Below are positions 34,331-47,338 of a stretch of 64,000 nt of DNA, in pieces (position 1 is the stretch's first letter; each line of letters begins with the position of its first letter). The stretch is from Asterias amurensis (Eukaryota; Echinodermata; Asteroidea; Forcipulatida; Asteriidae), in contig NC_092662.1 in assembly GCF_032118995.1 (NCBI RefSeq), positions 14,459,701 to 14,523,700 on the forward strand, given 5' to 3'. The notes beneath the pieces were generated by a model, which saw nothing but the letters and a program-made list of their open reading frames with translations, was not told the DNA's origin and did no database searches. The translations under genes and the position numbers were made by a program.

Positions 34331-36825
34331 AAGCCGTTTGACATAATATGCGTTTTAGGGTAAGAAAATATGCCTAAAAATATTTGGCAGATTGTTGATG
34401 AGTTAGTTTTAACTTGTAGAATTATAGGAGTCGGTTCTTTTATACAGTTATGTTCATCACCCAGCTGAGTCTTGATTAAAATCTGCCAAAACGTAATATA
34501 TAATTATTATAAATTTCACGTATAGCGTACACCCAAACAGACAGTCCCTGGCAAACCTCTGTATTAACCCGAAAAACAGTCTTGTACCCTAACTATATCT
34601 GGGGAGTTAAAGTATTTGGCTTGGAGCAGGGATCCTGACCACAAGATGGCCACTCCACGCGCTTTCACCACGTGGACACTATTTACACGAGCACGAACTT
34701 GTTCATTAGGTTAATGCAATGCCGTGGAACTCTATAGGAACATTATACACACACAGAACGAAATAAACATTGTGTGCTAACGGCTGAATATGTAGATTTT
34801 TCGGCATAGATAACAACTATTGCATGTACAGTACATACCTTTATTAAACCTGCCATGATCCTGCCCTCTTGCAAGCTACGGTTTGTGTCTTCCTTTTCGT
34901 CACGCATGAATGCCGAAAGCATGCCGAAACGAGGCAAATTCCCACATTACTTCTAAGCTTTGCATACTATTAAAGATAACCTCAAACTCAATTGTTGTTG
35001 TTTTCACTACGCATTTTCCCATTGCATTGCTTCTGTGCAGTTCATAAAATGGCGACAGACAAAACAGGTGTTCGGTTGAATCACGCGCGTTGTGTTACGA
35101 CTCAATTTGATTGGCTGATTGTCCATGTGGGCGGAGCTAGGAAATCTTGGTCACCGTTTTGATCCTTGCTCTATGATTTGCGTGGATTCCAGCTGTAGCA
35201 TTTTAAAACAGTTTTATGCAAATCTTCCCTGCATGTTCTGAGGTTGCTTTGTTTTGTAGAATTTAGTTTACATTTCCGAAAAGTGATCGTTTCGTAAGAA
35301 TAATAACATTTTTAACTTCATTGGCCTCAGCGCTGTATTATAGGGTTACATTATGCATCTATGCATTATGATAGGTTGCACATAGGGGTATAAGCACTTC
35401 TTGCCAAAATACAGTTTGCCTTCAATTAAACGAGTGCATTTTCAGAGCATTATAATGTTAATGTTAACTTACTGTTTTTGAATGAAGTCAGTCAAAACAT
35501 ATACACTGTCTGATGCTGTTTACAAATTTCCAAGGACCAATTATAATTATCACAATAGCGTAAAAATGTCATGTAATTTACTCTGGAAATTTCAACTCAC
35601 AAAAGTCAAGATTTCAAATGGGGCACGGGGGGGGGGGGGGCTTATGCCCCTGTACCAATGACTCCATTATTATATAAACAGATAGACACAGAAGTGTTAC
35701 TTTGAAACATTTAATCAATCACAAAACACATTGGCAATAATTATTTGTTCTGCCTTTGTTGATCATTGTACTTTCTCAAAACTTCATATTGCAGAGTCAA
35801 ACATTTTGTGTCCCTTTTCAGGAGGATGGCAAAAAAAGTAACGAGGATTTCTAAAATAATCAGCAAATGAAAAGATTGGTGTAAAATTAAGTTCAAACTG
35901 ACTTATTGTCTGTTGTTCAGCAACAAAACCCAAAGCATTATTATTAAAGTGTAGGCATACAGAGCTTTCTAGTGTAAATATAAGAAGCAAAAACAACAGG
36001 TAAACATTGTGACAAAACGTTAATAAATGCTTAGAAATTGCTTATAAATATTGTCTGACTTCTATTCGTATTTTGTGAATTGGAAGCATATCGCAGCAGT
36101 AGTCTGTTCTTTGGCAAATATTCTGATAAAATATTAATAAAAGTTAAACTTAAATTAATTACAACAAGGGTTATAAACAACTTCTTATCAGGGTTGAAAA
36201 AATTCATTTTAAATTGCACACACACAATACTTGGCATCCAAAATAACAAACAATAAATACTACAAAATAGGGGTTGTCGTATACTAAATAACAACACAAA
36301 ATACTACTAATATACCTGAATAATCTTTGGCACAGAATTATATTTCATTTTAGAAAAATTAACAGCAAATAAAAATTTACATTAAGCAATGTGGATGGAC
36401 AATGCCACAAATCCGTTTACAAATTATGCATAGTACACACTCCGACCTGATCTCTATTTATCAGTGCAATCAAACTAGACTTGTTAAAAATTCCACACAC
36501 TTCTATCTACATAAATACATATAATTGTAAATACTTATATTTGTATTGAACTATATTTTGAGGTTCACATCTGGAAGTTTTGATTTAAGATCTAAACATC
36601 TTTATCTTTGGTAGTTAAATTTGAAGTGGTTTTACAGAGGATTTCAAGTGATGCAAAAGATTTAAATATACCGCTGTTTATTTGCCATGATCCCTGTATA
36701 AAATAACATAAATCAGTACTGATTTTCATGTGACAAAAATGGGGTTAAACTTATATTTTCCCTTCTTCTTCTTTGTGATTTTCCGAAGTTTGGCTTTAGG
36801 ATTCAGCTTCTGGCTCTATTTGATG
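34331..36825. other. intergenic, AT-rich, no gene recognised
   Basis: Between the 33185 gene and the first element copies on the stomatin 3' side. Contains a 14-G run at 35628-35641. No exon or named repeat seen. Confidence 0.5.
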
Positions 36826-37180
36826 TTAAAGGAATTGGGTACTTTAATTTTGTAACTTAAAACACAATGTCCACAGATTTACATTAAACTTGCACCGTTT
36901 GAAAGTAATGATAGTAGAAAGCATACCTTAAAATATTAGTTGCTGAGGTGCTGTAGTTTTTGAGAAATGTGTATAACAGTGTCATGAAAGTACGTTTTTA
37001 CATGCTAAAATAATTTTCGTCTCATGACCACTGAGACGAAAATTATTTTCATACTAACTTTAGAGGGAGCCGTTTCTCACAATGTTTTATACTATAACAG
37101 CTATCCAATGCTCGTTACACAGTCAGTTTTTAAGTTAACATTTGTTTTGAGTAATTACCAAACGTGTACCTTCCCTTTAA
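36826..37180. mobile_element. variant TTAA-flanked inverted-repeat element
   Basis: Left TTAAAGGAATTGGGTACTTT, right AAACGTGTACCTTCCCTTTAA. The interior keeps GGAGCCGTTTCTCACAATG from the main family, but the ends differ, so it is a sister subfamily. A small inverted pair TTTTCGTCTCA / TGAGACGAAAA lies at 37013-37041. Confidence 0.7.
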
Positions 37181-37592
37181 AATAAGCAATGTGCAAAAAT
37201 GTACACTGCTCCACAGTTGATGATGTAGCCTATATGCAGGAGCTATAGAGCCAGAGCCTAGGTTTAGATAAGGACCACATTTGGTTTATTGGTCAGGTGT
37301 ATACATCCAACCCCTTTTACTATACTCATTTCCCCACTGCATTGGTTTCCGTCCCTGCAATTGAGAGTTAAATTTGGCTTTCACTGATTAGGGATAAAAG
37401 CTATCAAATCGTGACTGATCTGCTTACAACAGCAGATGTTATAAAGTAACAATAAAGTATTTAGTATAAATTATAATCATCTAATATAGTTCTCACATGA
37501 AGATGTGAGGGAACACAATCTCATTTCAATCTTGCATTTCAGTTTGTACCTACTTTTTACACTCATTGCACTACTTTCATATTATAAATAAA

Positions 37593-37976
37593 GTTAAAGA
37601 CACTGGACACTATTGGTACTTATCAAAGACAAGTCTTCTCACATGCTGTATCTCAACATATGCATAAAACAACAAACCTGTGAAAGTTTGAGCTCATTTG
37701 GTCATCGAAGTTGCGAGATAATAATGAAAGAAAAAACACTCTGGTTGCACGAAGTTGTGTGCTTTCAGATGCTTGATTTCGAGACCTCAAATTCTAAACT
37801 TGAGGTCTCGAAATCAAATTCGTGGAAAATTACTTCTTTCTCGAAAACTACGTCACTTCAGAGGGAGCCGTTTCTCACAATGGTTTATACTATCAACCTT
37901 TCCCCATTACTCATTACCAAGTGAGGTTTTATGCTAATAATCATTTTGAGTAATTACCAATAGTGTCCACTGCCTT
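37593..37976. mobile_element. TTAA-flanked inverted-repeat element, full copy
   Basis: Left TTAAAGACACTGGACACTAT, right ACCAATAGTGTCCACTGCCT. Interior GCTTGATTTCGAGACCTCA with its inverted partner. Same orientation as 20434. Confidence 0.85.
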
Positions 37977-38357
37977 TGAGTTACTGAGCTTCAGAAGCTC
38001 AATCTACTCAATTGGAGTAAATGTTTGGGTCGCAAAATACTTAGTATAAGAATAAATACATGCACAGTCACCACAAATTAAAAGTTGAGTATACATTGTG
38101 TGATATAGGTACATTCACTATAGTAATAGATAAAACTCTATCATACTATTAATACATACAAGTTATAAACAGTATATAATTTAAATACATGCATGTGATA
38201 TGTTATTGGGTAAAAATACAAGATAACTAAAATATATCTGACCCAGAAACATGGCAAGATGGAAGCCCTGCTTGGCAATAGGTTTCAGTGGTTATAATAG
38301 AGTTAAAATAATCGGCTGCACACACGACAAACTATATCCATGATACCTATTAATTAC

Positions 38358-38696
38358 GCTTGGGCGATATCGATTTATTTTATTCACGATATATCGCTGA
38401 CAATATATCGCGATATTCGATATAATCGCAATTAATGAAATTTGACATCACCAAACAGAAAACTCCAAGTGAAAGTTGTAGAAGAGACAGTCCTAGCATA
38501 AGAGAGGTGTTCTAATGACCTATTCTTCTGGTTTTATTCCAAACCTATGGGGTGCAAGATGTCTCAGCTAGCAAATACATCACGATATTTAATCGATATA
38601 TCGAAATATCGCAATTGTCGCCAAATCCATCCGATATCGAAATCGTGTCCAAATTAATATCGCGATATTTCGATAATATCGTGATATCGCCCAAGC
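38358..38696. mobile_element. GATATCG-rich inverted-repeat element
   Basis: Ends GCTTGGGCGATATCG and its complement CGTGATATCGCCCAAGC. The sub-terminal arms are dense in ATATCG words. Flanking bases TTAATTAC and TTACTATT do not form an exact 8-bp duplication. Non-coding. Confidence 0.88.
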
Positions 38697-38816
38697 TTAC
38701 TATTAATGTCATGTTATATAACAGTTGGAAAATTAAATAAAAAAAATCCACGCTTGATTTGTTTACTATTCTGTTAAAATTAGATACATTTGATGTTGAA
38801 TTCCAGCTGTTCGAAG

Positions 38817-39202
38817 TTAAAGGCACTGGACACGCTTGGTAATTAATCAAAATATATAATAGCATACAAACTTATTTGGTACTGAGCAACTGAGAGCCGT
38901 TGATAGCATAAACAATGTGAGAAACGACTCCATCCCTCTAAAGTTATAGTTTTTGAGAAAGAGGTTGTTCCTCACTAAAATATTTGAATCTGAGAGAGAC
39001 GTCAGGCCAGAAGCTTTTCTTAGACGTCTGAAAGCACAAATATTTCTGCAACAACGGTGTTTTTTCTGTCAATATTTTCTTGCAACTTTGATGATCGATT
39101 GAGCCCAATTTTATTTTTACAGCTTTGTTACTTTATGCATGTGTTGGGATACACCAAGTGAGAATGGTCTTTGCCAATTACCAAACACATCCAGTGCCTT
39201 TA
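38817..39202. mobile_element. TTAA-flanked inverted-repeat element, full copy
   Basis: Left TTAAAGGCACTGGACACG, right ACACATCCAGTGCCTTTAA. The best-matched terminal repeats in the window, with TTAA on each side. Confidence 0.85.
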
Positions 39203-39734
39203 ATGAACTTGAGGCTTGATTACATATTGATACACCAAGTCTGTGACAATTTCATAGAGCTGCTTAAGCTCGAAAACTCTTGGAATATATACCGCCTTTG
39301 AACTACACTTCTTCCAATAATAAATCCATCACCACAATGTCAATTTAACAATTCTAATTCATTTCTCTATTCATTTTGCTATGCAAAGCGTCATCAGATC
39401 TTTCTAATTTCTTTACAGAACCGTAACCAAATTGCATAGTAAATTATTACCAATTTCAATTATAGGTAATTTGTGTGACCTATTTTTGACCACCTTTGTC
39501 TAAAAAGTTTCTCAGGGATATTAAAATGGGAGAAAGCTAAGATGGAGGTTTCTTTTGGAGAAGTTACTAAATAAAGTAACATGCGAGTGCCAAGACTATT
39601 TTTTATGGATATTTATATATCTAATGAACATAAATTTTTATCTTTTACTAATTATATTCAGAAAACAAACATGTAGGTATATATATATATAGTGCACCTG
39701 ACCTTATGATGATGAACCACTTCAAAATGTGTTT

Positions 39735-40245
39735 AAAATATCAGCCTCAACCTCATATACTTCTAAACCTCAATCTTTCCCCCCTTTTTTACCCCAACCT
39801 TCTGAACGATCCCCTTATTGCCCAAGAACCCTTTTAGCCTTTTTAAACCTGAATCCTACAACCATATTCCTCAAGATACCCTCAAACCCCAAACCTCAAG
39901 AATACCCTGTTATCTCTAACCCCAAACCCTCACCCTGTAGTACATCTCATCCATCTGCCAAACCACCCTTATTGCCTCACCCCTCCTAGCCTTTCTGAAC
40001 CTAACCCTTACCCTCTAAGCTACTCTAAACCCCAGACCTAAAAAACCCTCATCCCTAATCCCAAACCCCCAAAGTACCCTCTACACGTTAAATGCCCCAC
40101 CCCAACCAGAACCCTTCTAGCCTCTTTGAATCTTAATCTTGACCCTCTCAAGCTACCCTCATCCCAAACCTCAAAATACCCTCCTACCCAAACCTCAAAA
40201 TACCCTCCAATCCCTAAACCCAAACCCCAAATCTTACCCCCAATC
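39735..40245. repeat. C/A-rich degenerate repeat (G-rich in the stomatin mRNA sense)
   Basis: Irregular repeats of AAACCTCAAAATACCCT, CCCCAAACC and CTAACCC words, with strong strand bias (C and A on +). On the minus strand, the stomatin sense, this is a chain of GGG tracts starting 5 bases after the stop codon. Partly telomere-like words (CCCTAA) occur but not in phase. Confidence 0.85.
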
Positions 40246-43200
40246 TCAGTTCTCCATCCATGATGACAAGAGGTCGATAGGCAGAGGGAAGATGATGGTG
40301 GAGTTCTTCTCAGCAGAGATGGTCTGTAAAGTCTGAAGGTAGCGGAGCTGGAGGGCATTAGGTGCCTCTGCAATGATGTCGGCAGCCTCCTTGAGCGCTC
40401 GAGATGCATTCTGCTCACCCTGCGCGGCTATCACCTACATGCAAACACAAGACCAAAAGACATTAATCTTATGACAGGTTACCACAGACAACTTTTGTTT
40501 TTGTTCTATTATTTGTTTAAAGGCAGTGGACACTATTGGTAATTACTCAAAATAATTATTATCATAAAACCTTTCTCTATTACGAGTAATGGGGAGAGGT
40601 TGATAGTATAAAACATTGTGAGAAAAAGCTCTCCCAGTGAAGTTAAGAGTTTTTGAGAAAGAAGTAATTTTCCATGAATTTGGTTTCGAGACCTCAGATT
40701 TAGAACTTGAGGTCTCGGAATCAAGCATCTCAAAGCACACAACTTAGTGTGACCATGGTGTGACAAGGTTTTTTCCTTTTTCTTTCATTAATATCTCGCA
40801 ACTTTGACGACCGATTGAGCTGAAATTTTCAACTCGTCTGTGCTGTCAACAAAATCAACTGACACCAGGGTCCCGAGATTATCTGAGAGCGAAGTTTGTT
40901 GAGTGATATTGGTTGGTTCAATAAACTGCGTTGGATTGGCGTATTTGGTATATTTCCTTGCCCTCCACCCCTGGAAGCACGCTTTGAATCCCATCTGGCG
41001 AGGGGTGGGGGGGGGGGGACTGTGGGTTAGGTTTTTCAGTCCCCACCTGATTGCATGGGTTTTCCCAGCATTGAATATTTATCTAGGAATATCATCCCAC
41101 ATCTAAAATGTCCTCCTTTTTCTTCTCTCCATGGGATTCTTGCCTAGTATAGTGATTGAGTTTGCTTTTCTAAGAGTCCTATAGCTTCTTTCTTAAACAG
41201 ATAAAAATTAATAAGAGAGAGAAGACTGACCTTAGCACGTGCTTCTCTTGATGCTTCAGCTTCTGCTGCCATGGCTCTCTGCAGTTGAAGGGGCAACCTT
41301 ACATCCTTACTGAATTATAAAAAATCATTATAATGTATCATTAACAATAAGGTAGAATGTAAACACAGTGTTTGTGGCAGTGTCATGGCCGAGCAGTGAA
41401 GAGCACCGGATTCAAGCACTGGTGTTTAATCAGCAGGGTTTTGGTTCAGATCCCGGTCGTGACACTTGCTACATAAAATTGGGGAGGTAGTGCTTTCTGC
41501 TCTACCAGCCAGGCTTCGAATTGATGATAGCCAAGCCTACATTCGTATGGACTGTAAAAGGGGTAACCCTGTTTCAGCCCTAGGAGTAGGTGGCAATGGC
41601 CTCTGGAAAAAATAATTGTAGCCCACACCTTGAAGTGGCCTTCAGGCTTTCTGTGTCAGGCGACTTGCATAATAAAAAAAAATGCTTCCATCTTTGAAAA
41701 CAACCCAGTGGGTTCCAATAGAGATCCATTAGGCTCCGCCCTCAGCGCACATGTGTACAAGAACACAGGAGCCTCTTCAATGCCACGTGCGCCCTGCGTA
41801 TGCGCACGCATGTCAGACTTGTGTTGGACTTTTGGTTTCGCAATTGGTTGTGATGGGTCAATACGCAATGGGGCGAAGCTAAATGGATCGGTCTATTACC
41901 AAACGTATACAAATCCCAAAGGTCTAAAAAGATGTCACACTTACATTTCAACTCTCTCCACTTTGACACCCCATGGATCCGTAGCTTCATCTAACACCGA
42001 TTGCATATGACTACTGATGGATTCACGAGAGCTCAGTACCTCCGCTAGGGTCTTTGTACCCAAGACATTCCGCAGAGTTGTTGCTGCCAAGAGCTCCGTT
42101 GAGCGCTTGAAGTTCTCCACGTTGACGACGGACATAGTTGGGTTCTGAACGCGGAAGTACACCACAGCGTCTACAGTGACTGTCACACTGTCCTTGGAAA
42201 GGATCTATGAAAAAGAAAGGAATGGTTATTTTAAAGAAGAGTTTTATAGACTTTGGCAACAAATCTGCCAAATAAGAGGCTACTATAAATGTTGCAACAC
42301 TTTAAAGGCAGTGGACACTATTGGTAATTACCCAAAATAATTATCAGCATAAAACTTCACTTGGTAACGAGTAATGGGGAGAGGTTGATACTATAAAACA
42401 TTGTGAGAAATGGCTCCCTCTGAAGTGACGTAGTTTTCGAGAAAGAAGTAATTTTCCACGAATTTGATTTTGAGACCTCAAGTTTAGAATTTGAAGTCTC
42501 GAAATCAAGCATCTGAAAGCACACAACTTTGTGTGACAAGGGTGTTTTTTCTTTCATAGTTATCTCGCAACTCTGACGACCAATCATCAAGCTCAAATTT
42601 TCACAGGTTTGTTATTTTATGCATATGTTGAGATACACCAAGTGAGAAGACTGGTCTTTGACAATTACCAATAGTGTCCATTGTCTTTTAAAAACAACAT
42701 ACCAAAAAACTCTGAGGCAGACCTGGAGAAGCGAGTGGCTGGATATGATTTCACCATGAATACCCTTGAGCTTAAATGTTAATACTAAAGGGAGATGAAG
42801 GTTAAATAAGAACATTTGTTTTTACCCTTACAACGATGTGTACTTTCCCAAGTTCTGTGACAAAAATTCACAGGCAAGTCACTCATGTTGAATTTGAGTA
42901 CCCGATGCTAAATTAAAACCTAATAAATCATTGTTGTACCCGCTGCTAACACATAGGATTTAAAGGAACACGTTGCCTTGGATCGGACGAGTTGGTCTAT
43001 AAAAAGCGTTCTGTAACCGTTTGTTATAAAATGCATATGGGTAGAAAGATGTTGTAAAATTAAAATACAATGATCTACACAAATATGCCTCGAAAGTGCG
43101 TGGTTTTCTGTTTACCTCGTCGACTAACACGGTTGGCCATTTATGGGAGTCAAATTTTTGACTCCCATAAATGGCCGACCATGTTAGTTCACGAGGTAAA

Positions 43201-45609
43201 AGGAAAACCGTGCAATTTTGAGTGATACTTGTGCGGATCATTGTATTCTACTTTTAAAACATCTTTCTAACCATATGCATTTCATAACAAACGTTTTCAA
43301 ACGCTTTTTATAGACCAACTCGTCCGATCCAAGGCAACGCATTCCTTTAAACTGCCTCTAGCCAATCGAGCTAGCTCGGAGGTCCAGTGTACTAGTAAGA
43401 CACCTGCTCCAGCAACGTAAAGGTTGTGGGTTCGAACCCCACCCTAGTGATTTGAATGCGGATTTTTTTCAAATGACTCAGGAAAGTATTAAGTATACAG
43501 TATATTAAAATGTACATGGTGTAAGGGTAAAGTAAATATTATTATTCTTTTTCTCCAACGCAAAATTATCATCCATTTTTAAATTAGAAGCAAGAATATT
43601 ACCTCCTGTGGTGGAACATCAAAGGACAGTGTCCTCAAATCAATCACTCTGAATTCATCAATACATGGCAGGATGAAGAACAACCCTGGTCCTTTGGCAC
43701 CACCGGGGAGAAGACGTCCTGCTCGAAAGATCACCGCTCTCTCGTATTCTTGTACTGTCTGAGATGGTGAGGAAAAGAAAAAAATTAGTGAGAAAAATAA
43801 ACTCAAAATTAAAGACCAACATTCAGTAAAAATCTTATACAACGCTGTAGGTTGTAGTAGCGCTTAGAGACATAATTACATCTTATTACATAACAACTGT
43901 GTAATAAGCTTTCGCAGCTACAAATACTTTATCAGACGCATCAGAAGTAGTTGTTGCTACACGAAAAACTTAGGCCTACGCAGTTTTTATTTAGTTAGTT
44001 AGTCTGTAAGTGCAAATACAACATTCCGTGGTTTATCTCTATCAAACCAACAAGGCTATCTTTTATTATTAATTTATAAAACGATAGCTAGAATGACAAG
44101 GCGTAAAATTCTACAAATGTTTTATCAATCCAGAATTTATTTTACAAGGCCAGAATCTTTATGATAATTTATTTTGGTAACAACAAGCACTAAGAGGATT
44201 TATCTAATTAATATGCCTTGGTAAGTACCAAAAGATTTAAACGTTATTTATTAGACTCAAAGTCAACATTTGAAGATAATTTTAAAAAGTGAGGTAATAT
44301 TACTCAATCGAAAAAACCAAGACCCCAGGGCTTGTCTGGACCCAATTTCATAGAGCTGCTCTAAAGGCATAAAAAGGTAACCAAACTAAAAAAATAATTT
44401 AGTTCTCCGAGAGTGGATAACAACTTACCCTAAAGACAAAGCAGAGTGATATTGGGAAAGTAATACAACACACGAAGAAGGAAAAACCAAATAGGATGTA
44501 GTAGCATACACCCATATTTTGATCATCGCCTAAAAACAAATAAAAACAAAAAATTGTTACGACCAATTGTCAAGAAAAAAATATACACACAGTTAATTTG
44601 AAAGTAGACTTTTAATCTATTGACCCATTTCACCTGAGGTCATCATCAAACAAATCTTGAATGCGCCATACTGGTGGGCAATTTCACTGTACAGTTTTGT
44701 ATAACTCTATGATGTGTGTTATTCAGTGAAGGGCGCGTTTTAAACCTAACTTGCCCACCAACATGGTGAGCGCGGATCATTCGCCACGTGTGACGCGCGT
44801 GCAAGGGGTCGATAAAGAGGGACCAACAGTTGTGGGGGCACTTGATCCAGGCCTGTATTTACATGCAGGACACAGAGGCCACGGTCTCCATTGCCCCTTG
44901 CCTTGGTGCCCTTTAAAAGTTTCCCATAGATTTGCTAACGGAAATGCCCTTTGCAAAATGAAAGTGCCCTTTCAAAGATGAAATTCCTGGCCAGTTGATT
45001 GATTTTTCATAAATATTTAACTGGAATTCAACAGAGACCCTAGAGGTCAAGGTCCTTGGCCTTGGTGCCCCTTCAAAAGTTTCACATTTCCCAATGATAG
45101 AGCCCTTTGCTAAATGAATGGCCTTGCCGTCTCCTTGATGGCATTCAAGGGAAAACAAACGAGGAATATCATTACATTATCCAGAAGTGGTTGATTTCTT
45201 AAATCTAACCAGAATCATAAGTAAAGTTCTTTTATACTGAATTGAAAACAACTTAAAATTAATTGTTTTTCTATTTTCTATTCAAAACTTTATATTATAT
45301 TAATTTTTCATAATTTCTTAACAAATGTATAGTTTATATTAGTGTTTATTTGATAGTTAGTAGCATTAAAAAGGCTTTTGGGACACAGTTATTAGAAAAA
45401 AAAATTATTTTCCTTGTGTCTCATGTTCTTTTGTCATTTTAATAATTGTTCTGTACTGTTTTGTAATATTGTCATGTGAAGTATGCCAAATAAATATTAA
45501 TAATAACACAAATATGAAGACAAAATAATTTAAAAACAATTCACTGCTGCTCACCCTTTTGTTCGGTTGGCTCCCCAGACAGACGGAGAGGTCGCTCACG
45601 CTCATTCAT
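40246..45609 (-). CDS. STOM: stomatin (band 7 / PHB family membrane protein)
   Basis: Six coding exons, all in phase: 45555-45609 (ATG), 44429-44529, 43603-43758, 41945-42204, 41231-41309 and 40246-40434 (TGA), giving 279 residues; human stomatin has 288. A short polar N terminus ([19 protein letters not shown]) precedes a hydrophobic hairpin at about 27-51 with the family proline (TFPIS). Cys27 lies at the place of the palmitoylated Cys30 of human stomatin. The PHB domain follows from about 53: [31 protein letters not shown] (Cys84 matching human Cys87), [42 protein letters not shown] and [15 protein letters not shown]. The oligomerisation helix ([20 protein letters not shown]) and the C-terminal [20 protein letters not shown] / [10 protein letters not shown] block are intact. 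Stomatins are monotopic, cholesterol-associated scaffolds that modulate channels. A G-rich stretch follows the stop. Confidence 0.96.
40518..40850. mobile_element. TTAA-flanked inverted-repeat element, right end lost
   Basis: Left TTTAAAGGCAGTGGACACTA is present with the family interior. The right terminal repeat is missing after the GAGCTGAAATTTTCAA words. It lies in stomatin intron 5. Confidence 0.75.
41383..41690 (+). repeat. tRNA-derived SINE, group A (second tail type)
   Basis: Head GTCATGGCCGAGCAGTGAAG, B-box-like GGTTCAGATCCCGGTC, then TACCAGCCAGGCTTCGAATT, TGGACTGTAAAAGGGGTAAC, CCTAGGAGTAGGTGGCAATG and an A-rich end. The tail matches 57240-57540 rather than 56087. It lies in stomatin intron 4. 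Confidence 0.75.
42301..42693. mobile_element. TTAA-flanked inverted-repeat element, full copy
   Basis: Left TTTAAAGGCAGTGGACACTA, right CCAATAGTGTCCATTGTCTT. Full interior including CTTGGTAACGAGTAATGGGG. Stomatin intron 3. Confidence 0.87.
42960..43350. mobile_element. full-length palindromic TTAA element
   Basis: Ends TTAAAGGAACACGTTGCCTT and GGCAACGCATTCCTTTAA. Nearly the whole element is self-complementary, meeting at CAAATTTTTGACTCCCATAA near 43152. Different sequence from the main TTAA family but the same flank. Stomatin intron 3. Confidence 0.9.
43372..43545 (+). repeat. tRNA-derived SINE, group B
   Basis: AGCTCGGAGGTCCAGTG head, GGGTTCGAACCCCACCCTAG B box, then GGAAAGTATTAAGTATACAG and GGTGTAAGGGTAAA. 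It lies next to the palindromic element, upstream of stomatin exon 3. Confidence 0.8.
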
Positions 45610-45774
45610 TGTGATAATGTTGCCTCAACAAAACTCACTTTTCAAATAAACAAAATTAAACAAACCATCAATTTAACTGCTGTTCTTTTTCTTCTAAGTT
45701 CAACACCAAGATGAACACAACACATTAGATTTGTACACCATGTTTTTCTCTGCCTTGCTTAATTTCATAAAGCC

Positions 45775-46171
45775 TTTAAAGGCACTGGACACTATTGGTA
45801 ATTACTCACAATAATTGTTAGCATAAAAACTTTCTTGGTAACAAGCAATGGGGAGCTGTTGATAGCATTTCTAAACATTGTGAGAAACGGCTCCCTCTGA
45901 CGAAACGTAGGTTTTGAGAAAGAAGTAATGTTCCACTAAAATATTTGAACTTGATTTCCAGACTTCAGAATTAGATTTTGATATCCCGAAATCAAGCATC
46001 TGAAAGGACACAACTTTGTGTGACAAGGGTGTTTTTTCTTCCATTATTATCTCGCAACTTCGACGATCAGTTGAGTTCAAATTTTCAGAGGTTTGTTATT
46101 TTGTGCAAATGAGATACACCAAGTGAGAAGACTGGATTTTGAAAATTACCAAAGGTGTCCAGTGCCTTTAA
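45775..46171. mobile_element. TTAA-flanked inverted-repeat element, full copy
   Basis: Left TTTAAAGGCACTGGACACTA, right CCAAAGGTGTCCAGTGCCTT then TAA. It lies upstream of the stomatin start exon. Confidence 0.87.
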
Positions 46172-46616
46172 GCAAAAAGACTTGCTAAGCATAGAAACAT
46201 ATGGCTAACCAGAAACAAGTTAACAGCCAGCACTTCACAAAGTTTCTGTGGAGCAGTATTTTGTCTTTTAAACAGCTTTATGAAATTGCTATGGGCATTG
46301 AAAAGAAGATGAATATTATTTATAAAAATTACTAACCAAGGCCAGTCCATCCATCTGACTGATTTATTTGTTACTAATGTTCGCCTTTAAAATGCAGTGT
46401 AATGAATTGTCATTTCAAATTGAAAACAAATTTCAAATTCAGGTGTTGTTGCTAAAGTCACTAAACATAAAGCTTGGCATTTGCATTTTTGTTTGTATAA
46501 AATGTATGCAGTTATAAATGCTTATAGTTTGTCGAACAACACAATTCCTTACCTCCCTGCTCTTATAATTTTGACTCTTTTATAAATGATATAATTATAA
46601 ATATAAATTTCCAAGT

Positions 46617-47010
46617 TTAAAGGGAGATAACACCATTGGTAATTACTCGAATTATTTTATTAACCATAAAGGCTTATTTTGAAAAGAGTAGTGGAGAGCT
46701 GTTGATGTTATAAAACACCCTTTAGAGTATATAGTTTTAGAGAAAGAGGCATTTTCACAAAAAATATTTATTATATATTAATTTATGAGAAAGGCCTAAA
46801 TTCAAGTTCGAGCATGAATCCTTTCTCAGGCATATGAAATTAAAAACTCATAATTCCATTTCTATACAACAAGTGTGTTTTTGTTTTCTTAAGTTATTTT
46901 CTTGCAACTTTTAAGAGCCTAAATTTCCACAGGTTTGTTATGTTATGCATAAACCTTATATGTAATGATACTGATTTTTTTATTGCCAAAAATGAAAAAG
47001 TATACCCTAT
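46617..47010. repeat. decayed copy of the TTAA-flanked element
   Basis: Keeps CCATTGGTAATTACTCGAA, GTAGTGGAGAGCTGTTGATG and TTTCCACAGGTTTGTTATG, but the terminal repeats are eroded. Older-looking than the other copies. Confidence 0.6.
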
Positions 47011-47338
47011 CTTTTTTCTACTAAATAAATGCCTTCATTCTTCGGCCATAATTCATACAAATGTAAATTCCCCATGTACAGCAAATTAACAGTTTTGCCG
47101 TGACCATGAATACACAAATCTACCTTCACAATGCCGCACTCAATAAATCACAACACAGGAACACATATCCACTGCCCTTAAATTGCACTGCACTGCGGCG
47201 CTGCAGTAAGCCCCAATAGACCTACCGCTACACCGCACCAATTTCTCATTAATTATGCATCAAAACACGAGTCAAAATTGTGTTAAATTTACCCAAGACA
47301 AAGTACCTCAGTTATTAATAATGAACTTGCAAACTCAC

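Noticed and set aside
39735-40245. Interstitial telomere array
   Set aside because: CCCTAA words occur but without a regular 6-bp period. Most units are other C/A-rich words.
40038-40434. 126-codon minus-strand frame overlapping the last stomatin exon
   Set aside because: It is the other frame of the exon extended into a G-rich repeat. The stomatin frame is the conserved one.
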